From positions 1 through 64,000 of the forward strand of contig DATDJI010000050.1 of assembly GCA_036520615.1 (NCBI GenBank): 64,000 nucleotides of DNA, written 5' to 3'. Both the position numbers and the translations under genes were made by a program. Origin of the DNA: CAMCXE01 sp036520615 (GTDB taxonomy: Bacteria > Pseudomonadota > Gammaproteobacteria > Pseudomonadales > Cellvibrionaceae). Every line of letters starts with the position of its first letter. The first letter of the stretch is position 1. The notes under the pieces were generated by a model. It was not told the DNA's origin and ran no database searches. It saw nothing but the letters and a program-made list of their open reading frames with translations. Below, piece after piece: positions 9,101 through 17,907 of the stretch.

Positions 9101-10468
9101 ATGCAAGTGACAAGTGCGGCCCAATCCAAAGGTTTGTGGGGAATGAGTCGGCCTTTATTGGTTGAACAGGCCTTGCAGCTGAGCGTGCCCTTATTGGATA
9201 CGTTTTTTTTAAGCCATGTAAGTGATTCTGCCGCTGCAGCCGTAGGCGCGTTAACCCCTGTGTTATTTTTTGGTGTGAATATTTTGTGGGTGACGATATT
9301 TTCAGGCTCAAGCATAGCTGGCCAACGCCTCGGTGCCGGCAATCGGGAAAAAGCCCTCGCGACTATAGCCACTTATACCAGTTGGATTTTGATGCTTGGT
9401 GTTCTGCTCGCTGCACTTTTATATACGGTATCGCCTTGGGTATGCGCGCTTATGAAGTTGGACGGACCCACGCGTGCGTACGGCGTTCAATATATGCAGA
9501 TTATTTGTTTATTAATGGTGATCTGGTCATTTAAATTAGTCTTTCAAAGCATTTTAAATATTTTTGGCTTACCGCAGTGGAATATGGTGGCGAATATTGT
9601 GTTTTTTGTTTGCAACGTTTTAGGTACTGCTTTTGCTGTTTATGGCGGTTTTGGTTTTGAACCTATGGGGTTAGCAGGTGTAGCCTGGGCGAATATAATT
9701 GCCTCTTCAATTGGCGTCTGCGTTAGTGCTTTTTTTGTATTTACGCGAGTTTCACTGCATCTGCCACGCATTATTTTTTTTAGCGAATTTAAATCCGCCT
9801 CAAAACATACATTGCGCATTGCACTGCCTAGCATGCTGGAGCCGCTGTCGTTTGATTTAAATATGATGGTATTAAATGGCTTTGCCGCCACACTCGGCAC
9901 CGCTGCCCTTGCCGCTAAGGTTTATACGTTTAATACTTTTTTAATTGGTTTGGTCATAACGCTTGCGCTCACAATGGCGACGGAAGTATTAATTTGCCAG
10001 CATGTAGGCGCGGGTAATTATGAGCGTGCAGTGCAGCAAATGCGTCAAAGCCTTAAGGCTGCTCTTTGGGGCTCGGGCATTGTGGTGCTTATTTTATTGG
10101 CGTTTCATCACCCGATTATCACGCTTTACACCGATGACCCTTGGATTATTGGCGCTTCATTTGCGCTGTTTTTGCTGGCTGCACTTTCAGAGCCGCCGCG
10201 TGCAATAAATGTCATGGTGGGTGGAGTGTTGCGCGCTACTGGCGATGGATTATTAATTTCAATTGTTGGGCCGTTATTTACTTGGTTGGTAGCCGTACCC
10301 GCTGCCTATTTTATGGCGTTTGTTTTAGGCTGGGGAATTTTTGGCATTATGCTTTCGGCTATTTTAGACGAAGGCTGCCGTTGTTATTTTTATTGGCGAC
10401 GTTGGCGCACCGGGCGCTGGCAACATACTCATGTGCATGCACTGGAAGCGCAGGCGCTAAAAGTATAG
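9101..10468 (+). CDS. MATE family efflux transporter
   Basis: This is a 455-residue cation-coupled multidrug/toxin extruder with about twelve transmembrane helices in two pseudo-symmetric halves. The first half begins GMSRPLLVEQALQLSVPLLD, the family's usual helix-1 region, followed by GALTPVLFFGVN and SIAGQRLGAGN. The second half repeats the pattern with LRIALPSMLEPLSF and CQHVGAGNYERA. A TATAAT lies at 9061-9066, a plausible -10 giving a short leader before the ATG. The gene stands alone. The substrate is unknown; family members export drugs, dyes or metabolites. Confidence 0.88.
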   Translation: MQVTSAAQSKGLWGMSRPLLVEQALQLSVPLLDTFFLSHVSDSAAAAVGALTPVLFFGVNILWVTIFSGSSIAGQRLGAGNREKALATIATYTSWILMLGVLLAALLYTVSPWVCALMKLDGPTRAYGVQYMQIICLLMVIWSFKLVFQSILNIFGLPQWNMVANIVFFVCNVLGTAFAVYGGFGFEPMGLAGVAWANIIASSIGVCVSAFFVFTRVSLHLPRIIFFSEFKSASKHTLRIALPSMLEPLSFDLNMMVLNGFAATLGTAALAAKVYTFNTFLIGLVITLALTMATEVLICQHVGAGNYERAVQQMRQSLKAALWGSGIVVLILLAFHHPIITLYTDDPWIIGASFALFLLAALSEPPRAINVMVGGVLRATGDGLLISIVGPLFTWLVAVPAAYFMAFVLGWGIFGIMLSAILDEGCRCYFYWRRWRTGRWQHTHVHALEAQALKV

Positions 10469-10666
10469 ATGCATTTAGCGCCGCAGATTAATAGCCTATT
10501 GCAGGTTTCAGACGCGGTTACGTTAATTATCGGCAATGGACTTGTTTAATTAACCTTGCAAGCGGCTAGTGTTGCTTATGCTATTGCTGGGCACTTAGTG
10601 GGAATTACCTGGGCAAGCGACTAAACTGCAGTTAGCATACCCTTTTAATCCCTAAGCGCCGCGCAC

Positions 10667-12331
10667 TTGATAAAGCGGTGCGCAACTTGGCCGGAACCTA
10701 TGCCAGAACGCTTGCTCGCCGCACCCAAACGCTACACTACCGCCACTGCGATGATGGAGGATGTATTCACCACCTATGGTGATCGGTTAGCCTTTACCTA
10801 TGCAGGTCAGCGGCATACCTATGCTGATATCAATCGGCTTTCCCGCCAATTTGCGGTTTACCTACAGCAGCATTTGCATCTATCGCCCGGTGATGTTATC
10901 GCCTTTCAATTGCCGAATATTACTCAATACCCGGTGGCGGTATTTGGTGCGATTCGCGCAGGTTTGGTTGTGGTAAATATTAACCCGCTATATACGCCCA
11001 ATGAATTAGAGCACCAATTAATAGATTCGGGCGCTAAGGTTTTGGTGGTGCTTGCTAACGTAGCGGCAGCTGCCGCTCAAGTAGTGCAAAAAACACAGGT
11101 AAAAACCGTCATAGTGACTGAATTTGCCGATTTAATGCCCTGGCCAAAACGGCCGCTGATAAATTTTATTGTGCGGCGCATTAAAAAATTAGTACCGCAG
11201 GTGCAATTTGCTGAGCAGGTATGTTTTAACCAAGCATTGGCGCTGGGTAATACAGGTGAATTAATACCGGTAGCTAAACAGCCCGATGATATTTTGTGTT
11301 TGCAATACACTGGCGGCACTACAGGTAAAGCCAAGGGCGCGATGCTCAGCCATTTTAATGTGTGTTCGAATAGTTGGCAGGTGCTCGAGCGCAATACACA
11401 TTTGATTGCTGAACACAGTGAAGTATTTGCTACCGTATTGCCGCTTTACCATATATATGCATTTTGTTTGCATTTATTTGGTGGATTTTCCTTAGGTGTG
11501 CACAATTTGCTGATTCCTAACCCGCGGGATTTGCCCGCATTGGTCAAAGCCCTTGCGCACACGCCGCCCACAGTTTTTATCGGTTTAAATACAATTTTTA
11601 AAGCTTTAAGCTTAAACGCACAATTTCAGCGATTGGATTTTTCCCGACTACATGCCACCACTTCCGGCGGCATGGCATTAACGCAGGATGCCGCCACAGC
11701 CTGGAAGAAAATTACCGGTTGTGAGATTTGTCCCGGCTATGGCCTTACCGAAGCATCTCCCGTTGTTAGTTCGAATATCCCGTCAACTAATCAAACCACA
11801 AGCGTAGGCCAGCCACTAATCGAAACGCAAATTAAATTGGTCGATGCGCAAGGCAACGATGTTCCTGCAGGTGGGGAAGGCGAGCTGTGTGTAAAAGGCC
11901 CGCAGGTAATGTTGGGTTACTGGCAACAACCGGAAGAAACCAAAAAAGTAATGCTGCCCGGCGGTTGGCTTAAAACCGGTGATATTGCGCAAATACAGGC
12001 AGACGGTCATATCAAAATTGTTGATCGTAAAAAAGACATGATTATAGTGTCCGGTTTTAATGTGTATCCAAACGAATTGGAAGACGTGCTCTGCAGTCAC
12101 CCTTGTGTTTTAGAGTCAGCTGTGATTGGTGTGCCGGATGAGAAATCCGGCGAAGCGGTAAAAGCCTTTTTAGTGGTAAAAGAATCTTGCACGGAAGAAG
12201 ATATTCGCCGCCACTGCAAAAGGTATTTAACCGCCTACAAAATTCCTAAATATATTGAATTTAAAGATAGTTTGCCGAAATCTAATGTCGGGAAAATACT
12301 GCGCAGAGAGTTGCGTGTCGAGGCTCAATAG
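10667..12331 (+). CDS. fadD: Long-chain fatty acid-CoA ligase
   Basis: This is a 554-residue acyl-CoA synthetase of the AMP-forming superfamily, which activates long-chain fatty acids for beta-oxidation. Visible are the P-loop-like YTGGTTGKAKGAML (A3), LPLYHIYAFCLHLF, GYGLTEASPV (A5), KTGDIAQIQADG (A7), IVDRKKDMIIVSGFNVYPNE (A8) and the terminal PKSNVGKILRREL with the catalytic lysine (A10). The start is a TTG at 10667. The residues it adds align with the N-terminus of E. coli FadD, whereas the ATG at 10700 would cut eleven of them. The ribosome binding site is weak. The next gene is a patatin-like phospholipase, so lipid turnover is a plausible shared theme. Confidence 0.92.
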   Translation: MIKRCATWPEPMPERLLAAPKRYTTATAMMEDVFTTYGDRLAFTYAGQRHTYADINRLSRQFAVYLQQHLHLSPGDVIAFQLPNITQYPVAVFGAIRAGLVVVNINPLYTPNELEHQLIDSGAKVLVVLANVAAAAAQVVQKTQVKTVIVTEFADLMPWPKRPLINFIVRRIKKLVPQVQFAEQVCFNQALALGNTGELIPVAKQPDDILCLQYTGGTTGKAKGAMLSHFNVCSNSWQVLERNTHLIAEHSEVFATVLPLYHIYAFCLHLFGGFSLGVHNLLIPNPRDLPALVKALAHTPPTVFIGLNTIFKALSLNAQFQRLDFSRLHATTSGGMALTQDAATAWKKITGCEICPGYGLTEASPVVSSNIPSTNQTTSVGQPLIETQIKLVDAQGNDVPAGGEGELCVKGPQVMLGYWQQPEETKKVMLPGGWLKTGDIAQIQADGHIKIVDRKKDMIIVSGFNVYPNELEDVLCSHPCVLESAVIGVPDEKSGEAVKAFLVVKESCTEEDIRRHCKRYLTAYKIPKYIEFKDSLPKSNVGKILRRELRVEAQ

Positions 12332-12591
12332 AGAGGTGGGCTGCAGCTGATAATATGCAAATATTTAGGGAGCAAGAGGGTAAATTCGTTTTTAATTGAC
12401 GCCTAGTTATTCGATGATAAAAGCCTTGCGAATGACGAGATGGAAAGCGGATTTTAAAAAGATCATCGCAGTAGTTATTTATTTGATAAGTAGGTGTTAA
12501 TTGTTACTACGCATTAATGGCATTAATGGCATTATCGGTATTTGCAGGCGCTGGATGCGCCTAATCCCCGCTATGGTTCGGTTAATGAATT

Positions 12592-13773
12592 ATGTCGGTT
12601 AATGCCCTCATTTTATCCGGCGGTGGTGCCCGTGCGGCCTATCAAGTAGGTGTTTTACAAGCATTTGCAACCCTATTACCCCATTTGCAAAATCCTTTTC
12701 CCATTATCTGTGGCACGTCTGCAGGTGCAATTAATGCACTATACCTTGCGTCCTATTTAGGCGAATTTAATCAGGCGGCGCAGAATCTAGCGGCCATTTG
12801 GCGCAAACTGCAAATTCAACAGGTATACCACTGTGATTGGCAGGATTTAATGATTGGCATTGCCAAAATGGGTGCTTCTTTATTTAATCGGGGCGTGGGC
12901 GTTAATAAACCGCTAGCATTGCTTGATAACAGCCCGCTTAGGGAATTGCTCAGCGAATTAATTCAATTTGAACATTTGGACATACGTATTAAACGTGGTG
13001 ATTTGGAAGCTGTTTCAGTCACCGCATTGGGTTATCACTCTGGTGATTCAGTTACCTTTTTCCAGGGTGCACCGCATTTGCAAGGCTGGCGCCGTGCGCG
13101 GCGGGTGGGTCTTGCTTCAAAACTGGAAGTTAATCATTTATTAGCATCATCGGCCATTCCCACAGTATTTCCTGCAGTATTTATTGAGCGAGAATATTTT
13201 GGTGACGGTGCCATGCGGCAGATGGCGCCGATTAGCCCTGCGCTGCATTTAGGTGCCGATCGTATTGTGGTCATAGGCGTAAGTGGCAATCGCAACCCGG
13301 AAAACTGGATGCGTAAAAACACTGGCGGGCGCAGTTCTCCCTCCATGGGTAATATTGTTGGGCAGATGCTTAATAGTGCGTTTATTGATGCGCTAGAAGG
13401 TGATTTGGAGCATTTAGAGCGCGTCAATCATTTAGTGCGCATGTTGCCTCCAGAGATATTAAATTCCGCGCCGAATTATTTGCGCCCGGTGGAAACTCTG
13501 GTTATTTCCCCCTCCAAGCCTTTGGATAAAATTGCCGGCCGGCACGTGCGCGATTTGCCGCCCTCTATGCGGTTTTTTATGCGCGCTACTGGCTCTACTG
13601 CCAGTAGCGGCGGCGCTTCAGCTGCCAGCTATTTATTATTCTCCAACGAATATTGCCATGAGTTAATGGAATTGGGCTACCAGGATGCAATGTGGGAGCG
13701 CGATAATATCATAAGGTTTTTTGCCGACCAGGCCTGTCCGGTTAAAGCGCCTAAAAAATCTAAAAAAAAGTAA
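12592..13773 (+). CDS. Patatin-like phospholipase
   Basis: This is a 393-residue patatin-family serine hydrolase. It has the oxyanion motif GGGARAAYQVG at residues 10-20, the nucleophile elbow GTSAG (Ser43) and the DGA dyad motif near residue 205 (FGDGAMRQMAPI), followed by the typical ALHLGADRIVVIGV. No signal peptide is visible, so it is probably cytosolic or peripheral to the inner membrane. The C-terminal quarter is basic (ending PKKSKKK) and poorly defined. It probably releases fatty acids from phospholipids and sits directly after fadD, but 260 bases separate them and co-transcription is unproven. Confidence 0.87.
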   Translation: MSVNALILSGGGARAAYQVGVLQAFATLLPHLQNPFPIICGTSAGAINALYLASYLGEFNQAAQNLAAIWRKLQIQQVYHCDWQDLMIGIAKMGASLFNRGVGVNKPLALLDNSPLRELLSELIQFEHLDIRIKRGDLEAVSVTALGYHSGDSVTFFQGAPHLQGWRRARRVGLASKLEVNHLLASSAIPTVFPAVFIEREYFGDGAMRQMAPISPALHLGADRIVVIGVSGNRNPENWMRKNTGGRSSPSMGNIVGQMLNSAFIDALEGDLEHLERVNHLVRMLPPEILNSAPNYLRPVETLVISPSKPLDKIAGRHVRDLPPSMRFFMRATGSTASSGGASAASYLLFSNEYCHELMELGYQDAMWERDNIIRFFADQACPVKAPKKSKKK

Positions 13774-13980
13774 TTCTACTCTGTAAAGTTCCGGCCTTCA
13801 AAAAACAATGTGCAACGGTAACTTGTTTTTAGCGATTAAAATGCTCCCAACTTTCTATCACTATATAATCTGCAAATTAATTCATGTGTAGCAATGCCAG
13901 AATAGACTTATATTAATTTGCTAATTTTTATGGTTTCAGATTAAATCCTTTGTATTTATTTTATATGTTGGCAGCAATTG

Positions 13981-14856
13981 ATGCTTAGGTTACTTCCTAT
14001 TTTTGTATTGTTAGGCACTTCTGTTCTCTGGGGATCATCCTGGGTACCGTTAAAAGCCTTAAACGCGCAAGGGGCAGATGGTTTGTCCCTGATCGCCTGT
14101 GCCTATGCGCTACTTGCATTAATGGCGCTGCCGTGGGTGTGGCGCCAGCGCCAGAGTGCGACTGGTCATTTAAAATGGTTAATGGCCATCGTGCTATTTG
14201 GCGGTGCTGCCAACGTGAGTTTTTCTTACGCAATTATTTATGGCGATGTTGTACGTGTCATGGTGCTATTTTATTTGTTACCCGCTTGGGGTGTATTAGG
14301 TGGACATTTTATTCTTAAGGAGAACACACGTTGGTGGCGCTGGTGTGGAGTAGTTGTCGCGCTAGCGGGTGCGTTTATTCTGCTTGGCGGCCCTAAAATA
14401 TTATCGCAGCCGATTAATTATCTGGATTTTATCGCTATAGGAGCCGGCATATTTTTTACCGCAAGTAACCTGATTTTTCGCGGTGTTGAGCGAGTTAAAT
14501 TGGCGCCAAAATTATTTGCGTTATTTGTAGGTTCAAGCCTTCTCGCACATATTTTATTGCCCGCTGGGCAATTTTGGACAGAGGGAAATTTCCCTTTAGG
14601 CTGGGTAATGCTGTATGCGAGTACTTGGTTGTTAGTGGCCAACTGGGGCTCGCAGTGGGCGATAACGCAAATGCCCGCCGGGCGCTCAGCCATTATTTTA
14701 ATAATGGAATTAATTACCGCTGTGGCAACGCAGGTGGCGCTTACCGAGCGAACGCTACAGCCATTTGAGTGGGTAGGGGGCAGTTTAATTGTGGCGGCAG
14801 CGCTGCTGGAAATAATCGCCGCCCAGCGCACCCCAGCGGATATACGAAAGGTATAA
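13981..14856 (+). CDS. EamA/DMT family permease
   Basis: This inner membrane protein of 291 residues has ten predicted helices arranged as two EamA repeats. The first begins with GTSVLWGSSWVPLKAL and includes the conserved FSYAIIYGDVVRVMVLFYLLPAW-type helix. The second contains ANWGSQWAITQMPAGRSAIIL and ends ERTLQPFEWVGGSLIVAAALL. DMT permeases move amino acids, metabolites or drugs, and the substrate is unknown. The ATG at 13981 is taken as start; a TTG codon lies directly before it. The gene is convergent with cysK, and a perfect 10-bp hairpin follows its stop. Confidence 0.82.
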   Translation: MLRLLPIFVLLGTSVLWGSSWVPLKALNAQGADGLSLIACAYALLALMALPWVWRQRQSATGHLKWLMAIVLFGGAANVSFSYAIIYGDVVRVMVLFYLLPAWGVLGGHFILKENTRWWRWCGVVVALAGAFILLGGPKILSQPINYLDFIAIGAGIFFTASNLIFRGVERVKLAPKLFALFVGSSLLAHILLPAGQFWTEGNFPLGWVMLYASTWLLVANWGSQWAITQMPAGRSAIILIMELITAVATQVALTERTLQPFEWVGGSLIVAAALLEIIAAQRTPADIRKV

Positions 14857-14861
14857 CTGCT

Positions 14862-14896
14862 GATAGTAGTGTACGCGCTTAACGTTCACTACTATC
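14862..14896. terminator. Hairpin between convergent permease and cysK genes
   Basis: A perfect 10-bp inverted repeat, GATAGTAGTG and CACTACTATC, flanks a 15-base loop six bases after the permease stop. There is no T-tract on either side, so it may stabilise the 3' end or act with Rho. Confidence 0.4.
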
Positions 14897-14983
14897 TATG
14901 AAAATATAAGCGCGCAAAATTGCAAAAATCCTAAAGCATGTTTAAAAACTTAAGCCTTATTTCATTGCTTGATTCGCTAAGCG

Positions 14984-15895
14984 CTAAAATAAATCCTCAA
15001 TTGATAAATAACGCTCGCCGGTATCGTAAGCAAAAATTAATACACGGCTGCCCGGCACGAATTCGAATTGTTTTTGAGCTAGGGCTGCGAGCGTTGCCCC
15101 TGAGGAAATACCGACAAAAATACCTTCTTTTAACGCACACTGGCGAGCTTGATTAAATGCGTCTTCTTCGGCTACCAAAATAGTGCCGTCCAATACAGAT
15201 GTATTTAAAACACCTGGAATGAAGCCTGCGCCTATTCCCTGTAATCTATGCGGTCCTTTTTCACCACCGCTTATTACCGGCGATTTAGCTGGCTCAACGG
15301 CAAAACTTTTCATATGTGGAAAGCGCTCTTTGAGCACTTCGCTGCAGGCGGTGATATGGCCACCGGTGCCAACACCGGTAATTAAATAATCAAATCCGTC
15401 TGGAAAGTCAGCAAGTATTTCCATCGCTGTTGTGCGGCGGTGGATTTCGGCGTTGGCGGCATTGTTAAATTGGTGTGGCATCCAAGCATTGGTGTTTTGC
15501 GCGACGAGTTCATTAGCCCGCGCTATGGCGCCACCCATGCCCTGTTCTCGCGGTGTTAATTCGAGTTCTGCACCTAAGGCCTGCATATATTTACGTCGCT
15601 CAATCGACATGGATTCTGGCATAGCAATAATGAGGCGATAACCTTTAACTGCGCAGACCATAGCAAGGCCAATACCGGTATTGCCTGATGTGGGCTCTAT
15701 AATAACGGTATCTGAATTAATTAAGCCTTGTTTTTCTGCATCTTCAATCATGGCAAGAGCAATACGATCTTTAATGCTGCTACCGGGGTTAAATTGTTCG
15801 AGCTTCATCCATACTTCAATGTCATTGCGAAATAAATGATTAATACGCACATGGGGGGTATTGCCAATTGTTTGCAAAATAGAGTTAGCTTTCAT
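14984..15895 (-). CDS. cysK: Cysteine synthase (O-acetylserine sulfhydrylase)
   Basis: This 303-residue PLP enzyme makes cysteine from O-acetylserine and sulfide. It has the IGNTPHVRIN start, the PLP lysine in GSSIKDR near residue 42, the substrate loop EPTSGNTGI, the phosphate-binding GVGTGGH and the late GISSGATLAAL. The segment SIERRK and the GIGAGFIP motif favour CysK over CysM. The ATG at 15895 is well placed. The gene stands alone and is convergent with the EamA permease. A cystathionine beta-synthase role is less likely, as there is no CBS extension. Confidence 0.9.
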   Translation of the reverse strand: MKANSILQTIGNTPHVRINHLFRNDIEVWMKLEQFNPGSSIKDRIALAMIEDAEKQGLINSDTVIIEPTSGNTGIGLAMVCAVKGYRLIIAMPESMSIERRKYMQALGAELELTPREQGMGGAIARANELVAQNTNAWMPHQFNNAANAEIHRRTTAMEILADFPDGFDYLITGVGTGGHITACSEVLKERFPHMKSFAVEPAKSPVISGGEKGPHRLQGIGAGFIPGVLNTSVLDGTILVAEEDAFNQARQCALKEGIFVGISSGATLAALAQKQFEFVPGSRVLIFAYDTGERYLSIEDLF

Positions 15896-16110
15896 CGGTC
15901 TATGCCTCGGTTAGGGAATAAAATATATTTAAAATGTAATTCCAATGCTGTTAAAACTCGACCTATAAAATTCGCTTTATTGGTTGTGCCTGTATTTTTT
16001 AACAGCCGTTCAAGCAGCTGGATTTTGTAAAAATTCGCTTAATTACGTCTTTTTTGTGCTGTTGCCAGCTAGTGTGTCAGTACATTCATTGTAAACTTCA
16101 GTTGAGTCGG

Positions 16111-16650
16111 TTATGGATTTAAGTCTGTGTATTTTGTTGCGGCGGCGCATAAATAATTGCGCAGTGTGAATATAACAATAAAAGGCAACCATTCGCCCAG
16201 AGCCGTATTAGTTTTAAAATAGATGGCCCATAAAATCGCAAATACACAGGCAACTAAAAGATACCAAGAGTGTATACGCGAGCGGGCTTCTGGAATACCC
16301 AATACGCCCACAGGTGCTATTAAGGTCGCGGCTATTCCCACTAACAAAATCCAAGTTAACATAGCTGCGGCGCCTAGTTGCGCATATAACTGGTTCAGCT
16401 GCTGTATCTGCAGAGCTAAGGCTAAAACACCACTCAAAAAATATAGGTTAATGCCGAGAAATAAACGGTTTAACACCATATGCTGGCATACCAGCAATAC
16501 GCTTACCGCTACGCCTATGATACAGGCCAATAAATACGGCAACAGCCAGGCTTCTCCAGCGGGTAATGTTTGGCTATGAATGTAAATAACGAAAAATGTT
16601 AAGGATAGAGATTCAGCCCAGCGCGCCAATTGAAGGCTTACGATCTTCAC
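16111..16650 (-). CDS. Membrane protein of unknown function
   Basis: I do not recognise this 179-residue protein. It is very hydrophobic, with five or six likely transmembrane helices, for example SLSLTFFVIYIHS near the start and WYLLVACVFAILWAIYF near the end. Only short polar loops separate them, and there is no signal peptide distinct from the first helix. No catalytic or binding motif is evident. It is flanked by cysK on the same strand (about 215 bases away) and by a divergent methyltransferase. The continuous frame and membrane pattern support a real gene. Confidence 0.6.
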   Translation of the reverse strand: MKIVSLQLARWAESLSLTFFVIYIHSQTLPAGEAWLLPYLLACIIGVAVSVLLVCQHMVLNRLFLGINLYFLSGVLALALQIQQLNQLYAQLGAAAMLTWILLVGIAATLIAPVGVLGIPEARSRIHSWYLLVACVFAILWAIYFKTNTALGEWLPFIVIFTLRNYLCAAATKYTDLNP

Positions 16651-17019
16651 GCTAATCTATCTCACGATGGTCAAATCCTGCACGCTCAGAGGAATTTGTG
16701 CTCAATTGCATTTGCTGCCAACACCAATAGCCTGTCTGAAAATTCGTTTTAATCATTAAAGCTTATCCTCGTGTGCGGTTTTTATTAGCCTCCAAGTCGG
16801 CTGAACTTCTATAATACCCGATGTGTGGCGCTTGCTTGCTTCGCAAGCTTAGCCTGCGCAGCTTTGTAGTTCTTCATTCCGTGTTCTTGCACGTTTATCA
16901 TTACCGCCTCGTCGCTGCATGTTCCTACGGAATTATTGAGTTAAGGATGTGGCAATTATTTAATCGACGCTTATTTGCGTAGCTAATTATCGCTTAAGCT
17001 ATTTACCTTGAGTTTTTAC
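16651..17019. other. Intergenic region upstream of the methyltransferase gene
   Basis: About 370 bases between divergent genes. It holds a small perfect hairpin (GCTTGC-TTC-GCAAGC at 16834-16848) and a TATAAT string at 16810-16815 without a convincing -35. No coding sequence is supported. Confidence 0.45.
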
Positions 17020-17808
17020 ATGTCATCACTGCCTGCAGAATCTAATCCTCCGTTAAACGTTATCGAACCTACCTGGGTGCGAGAAACGCGTTTTGGGCGC
17101 TGGTTTTTGGGCACGAAGGTGTGGTATCGCGATGTGCTAAGTCGCGCATTTGCCGATTTTTCTCCATTAATTGGGGAAAGGCTTCCGAAAGATGCTGCTG
17201 TTTTAGATGCAGGTTGTGGAGAAGGCTTAGCGTTTAAATTAATTGAAAAGCACTTTACGCCAAGAATTATATTTGGTTTAGAGATTGATAAAGAACAGAT
17301 CAGTAAGGCAATACGACGTGCTGCTCGCGTTAAAACACCAACCCATGTTATGCAAGGCGATGTGAGCCTGGCATCTTTTCAAGATAATACATTCGATATC
17401 ATTTTTGCCCATCAAATTTTGCATCACACAGCTGATCAAGAGGCGATGGTGAAAAAATTTATGGGGCTTTTAAGGCCCGGTGGTCTGCTGCTGTCGGCGG
17501 AATCCTGCCGCGCCTTTATCGAGTCGTGGCCGGTAAAGCTATTGTTTCGTCACCCAGATATGGCGCAAAAATCCGCGCAAGAATATTTGCAGTTAATTCG
17601 CGCCTGCGGCCTGATTGTTGATGAGGGTGACTATAAAACATCGCGGCCCTGGTGGTCCCGGCGCACTTTGGGCCTCGCACAAAAAATCGGTATTCCTAAT
17701 AACCCTGAGCCTACTGAAATATTAATTGTTGCGCGCAAGCCCGACCTTGTCGAACCCTTGCCCCATGAAACCCAAATGTTAAGTAATTCATTATCGCTAA
17801 TGTATTAG
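17020..17808 (+). CDS. Class I SAM-dependent methyltransferase
   Basis: This soluble methyltransferase has about 262 residues from the ATG at 17020; a TTG at 17008 is an alternative. Motif I is VLDAGCGEGLAF at about residues 61-72, motif II the acidic GLEIDKEQ, then QGDVSLASFQDNTFDIIFA, and the late LLRPGGLLLSAE post-motif. The pattern is that of UbiE/type 11 methyltransferases. The N-terminal 50 residues, which contain TRFGRWFLGTKVW, are not part of the core and may bind substrate. The convergent neighbour is another methyltransferase, but the two share no obvious sequence beyond the fold. The substrate is unknown. Confidence 0.8.
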   Translation: MSSLPAESNPPLNVIEPTWVRETRFGRWFLGTKVWYRDVLSRAFADFSPLIGERLPKDAAVLDAGCGEGLAFKLIEKHFTPRIIFGLEIDKEQISKAIRRAARVKTPTHVMQGDVSLASFQDNTFDIIFAHQILHHTADQEAMVKKFMGLLRPGGLLLSAESCRAFIESWPVKLLFRHPDMAQKSAQEYLQLIRACGLIVDEGDYKTSRPWWSRRTLGLAQKIGIPNNPEPTEILIVARKPDLVEPLPHETQMLSNSLSLMY

Positions 17809-17907
17809 TGCAAACTGCATAAATATTCGACGAATGATTGCTGATTTTTTTTAGCGTAGCCATGTATTATTTTCACGACTTTTGCGCAGAGGTCATCCAG
17901 AAATCAA

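Noticed and set aside
10469..10624. A 51-codon frame directly after the MATE stop, beginning ATG CAT TTA and broken by one TAA after 26 codons.
   Set aside because: No recognisable family and no ribosome site. One internal stop in 51 codons is close to chance, so it is not called as a pseudogene.
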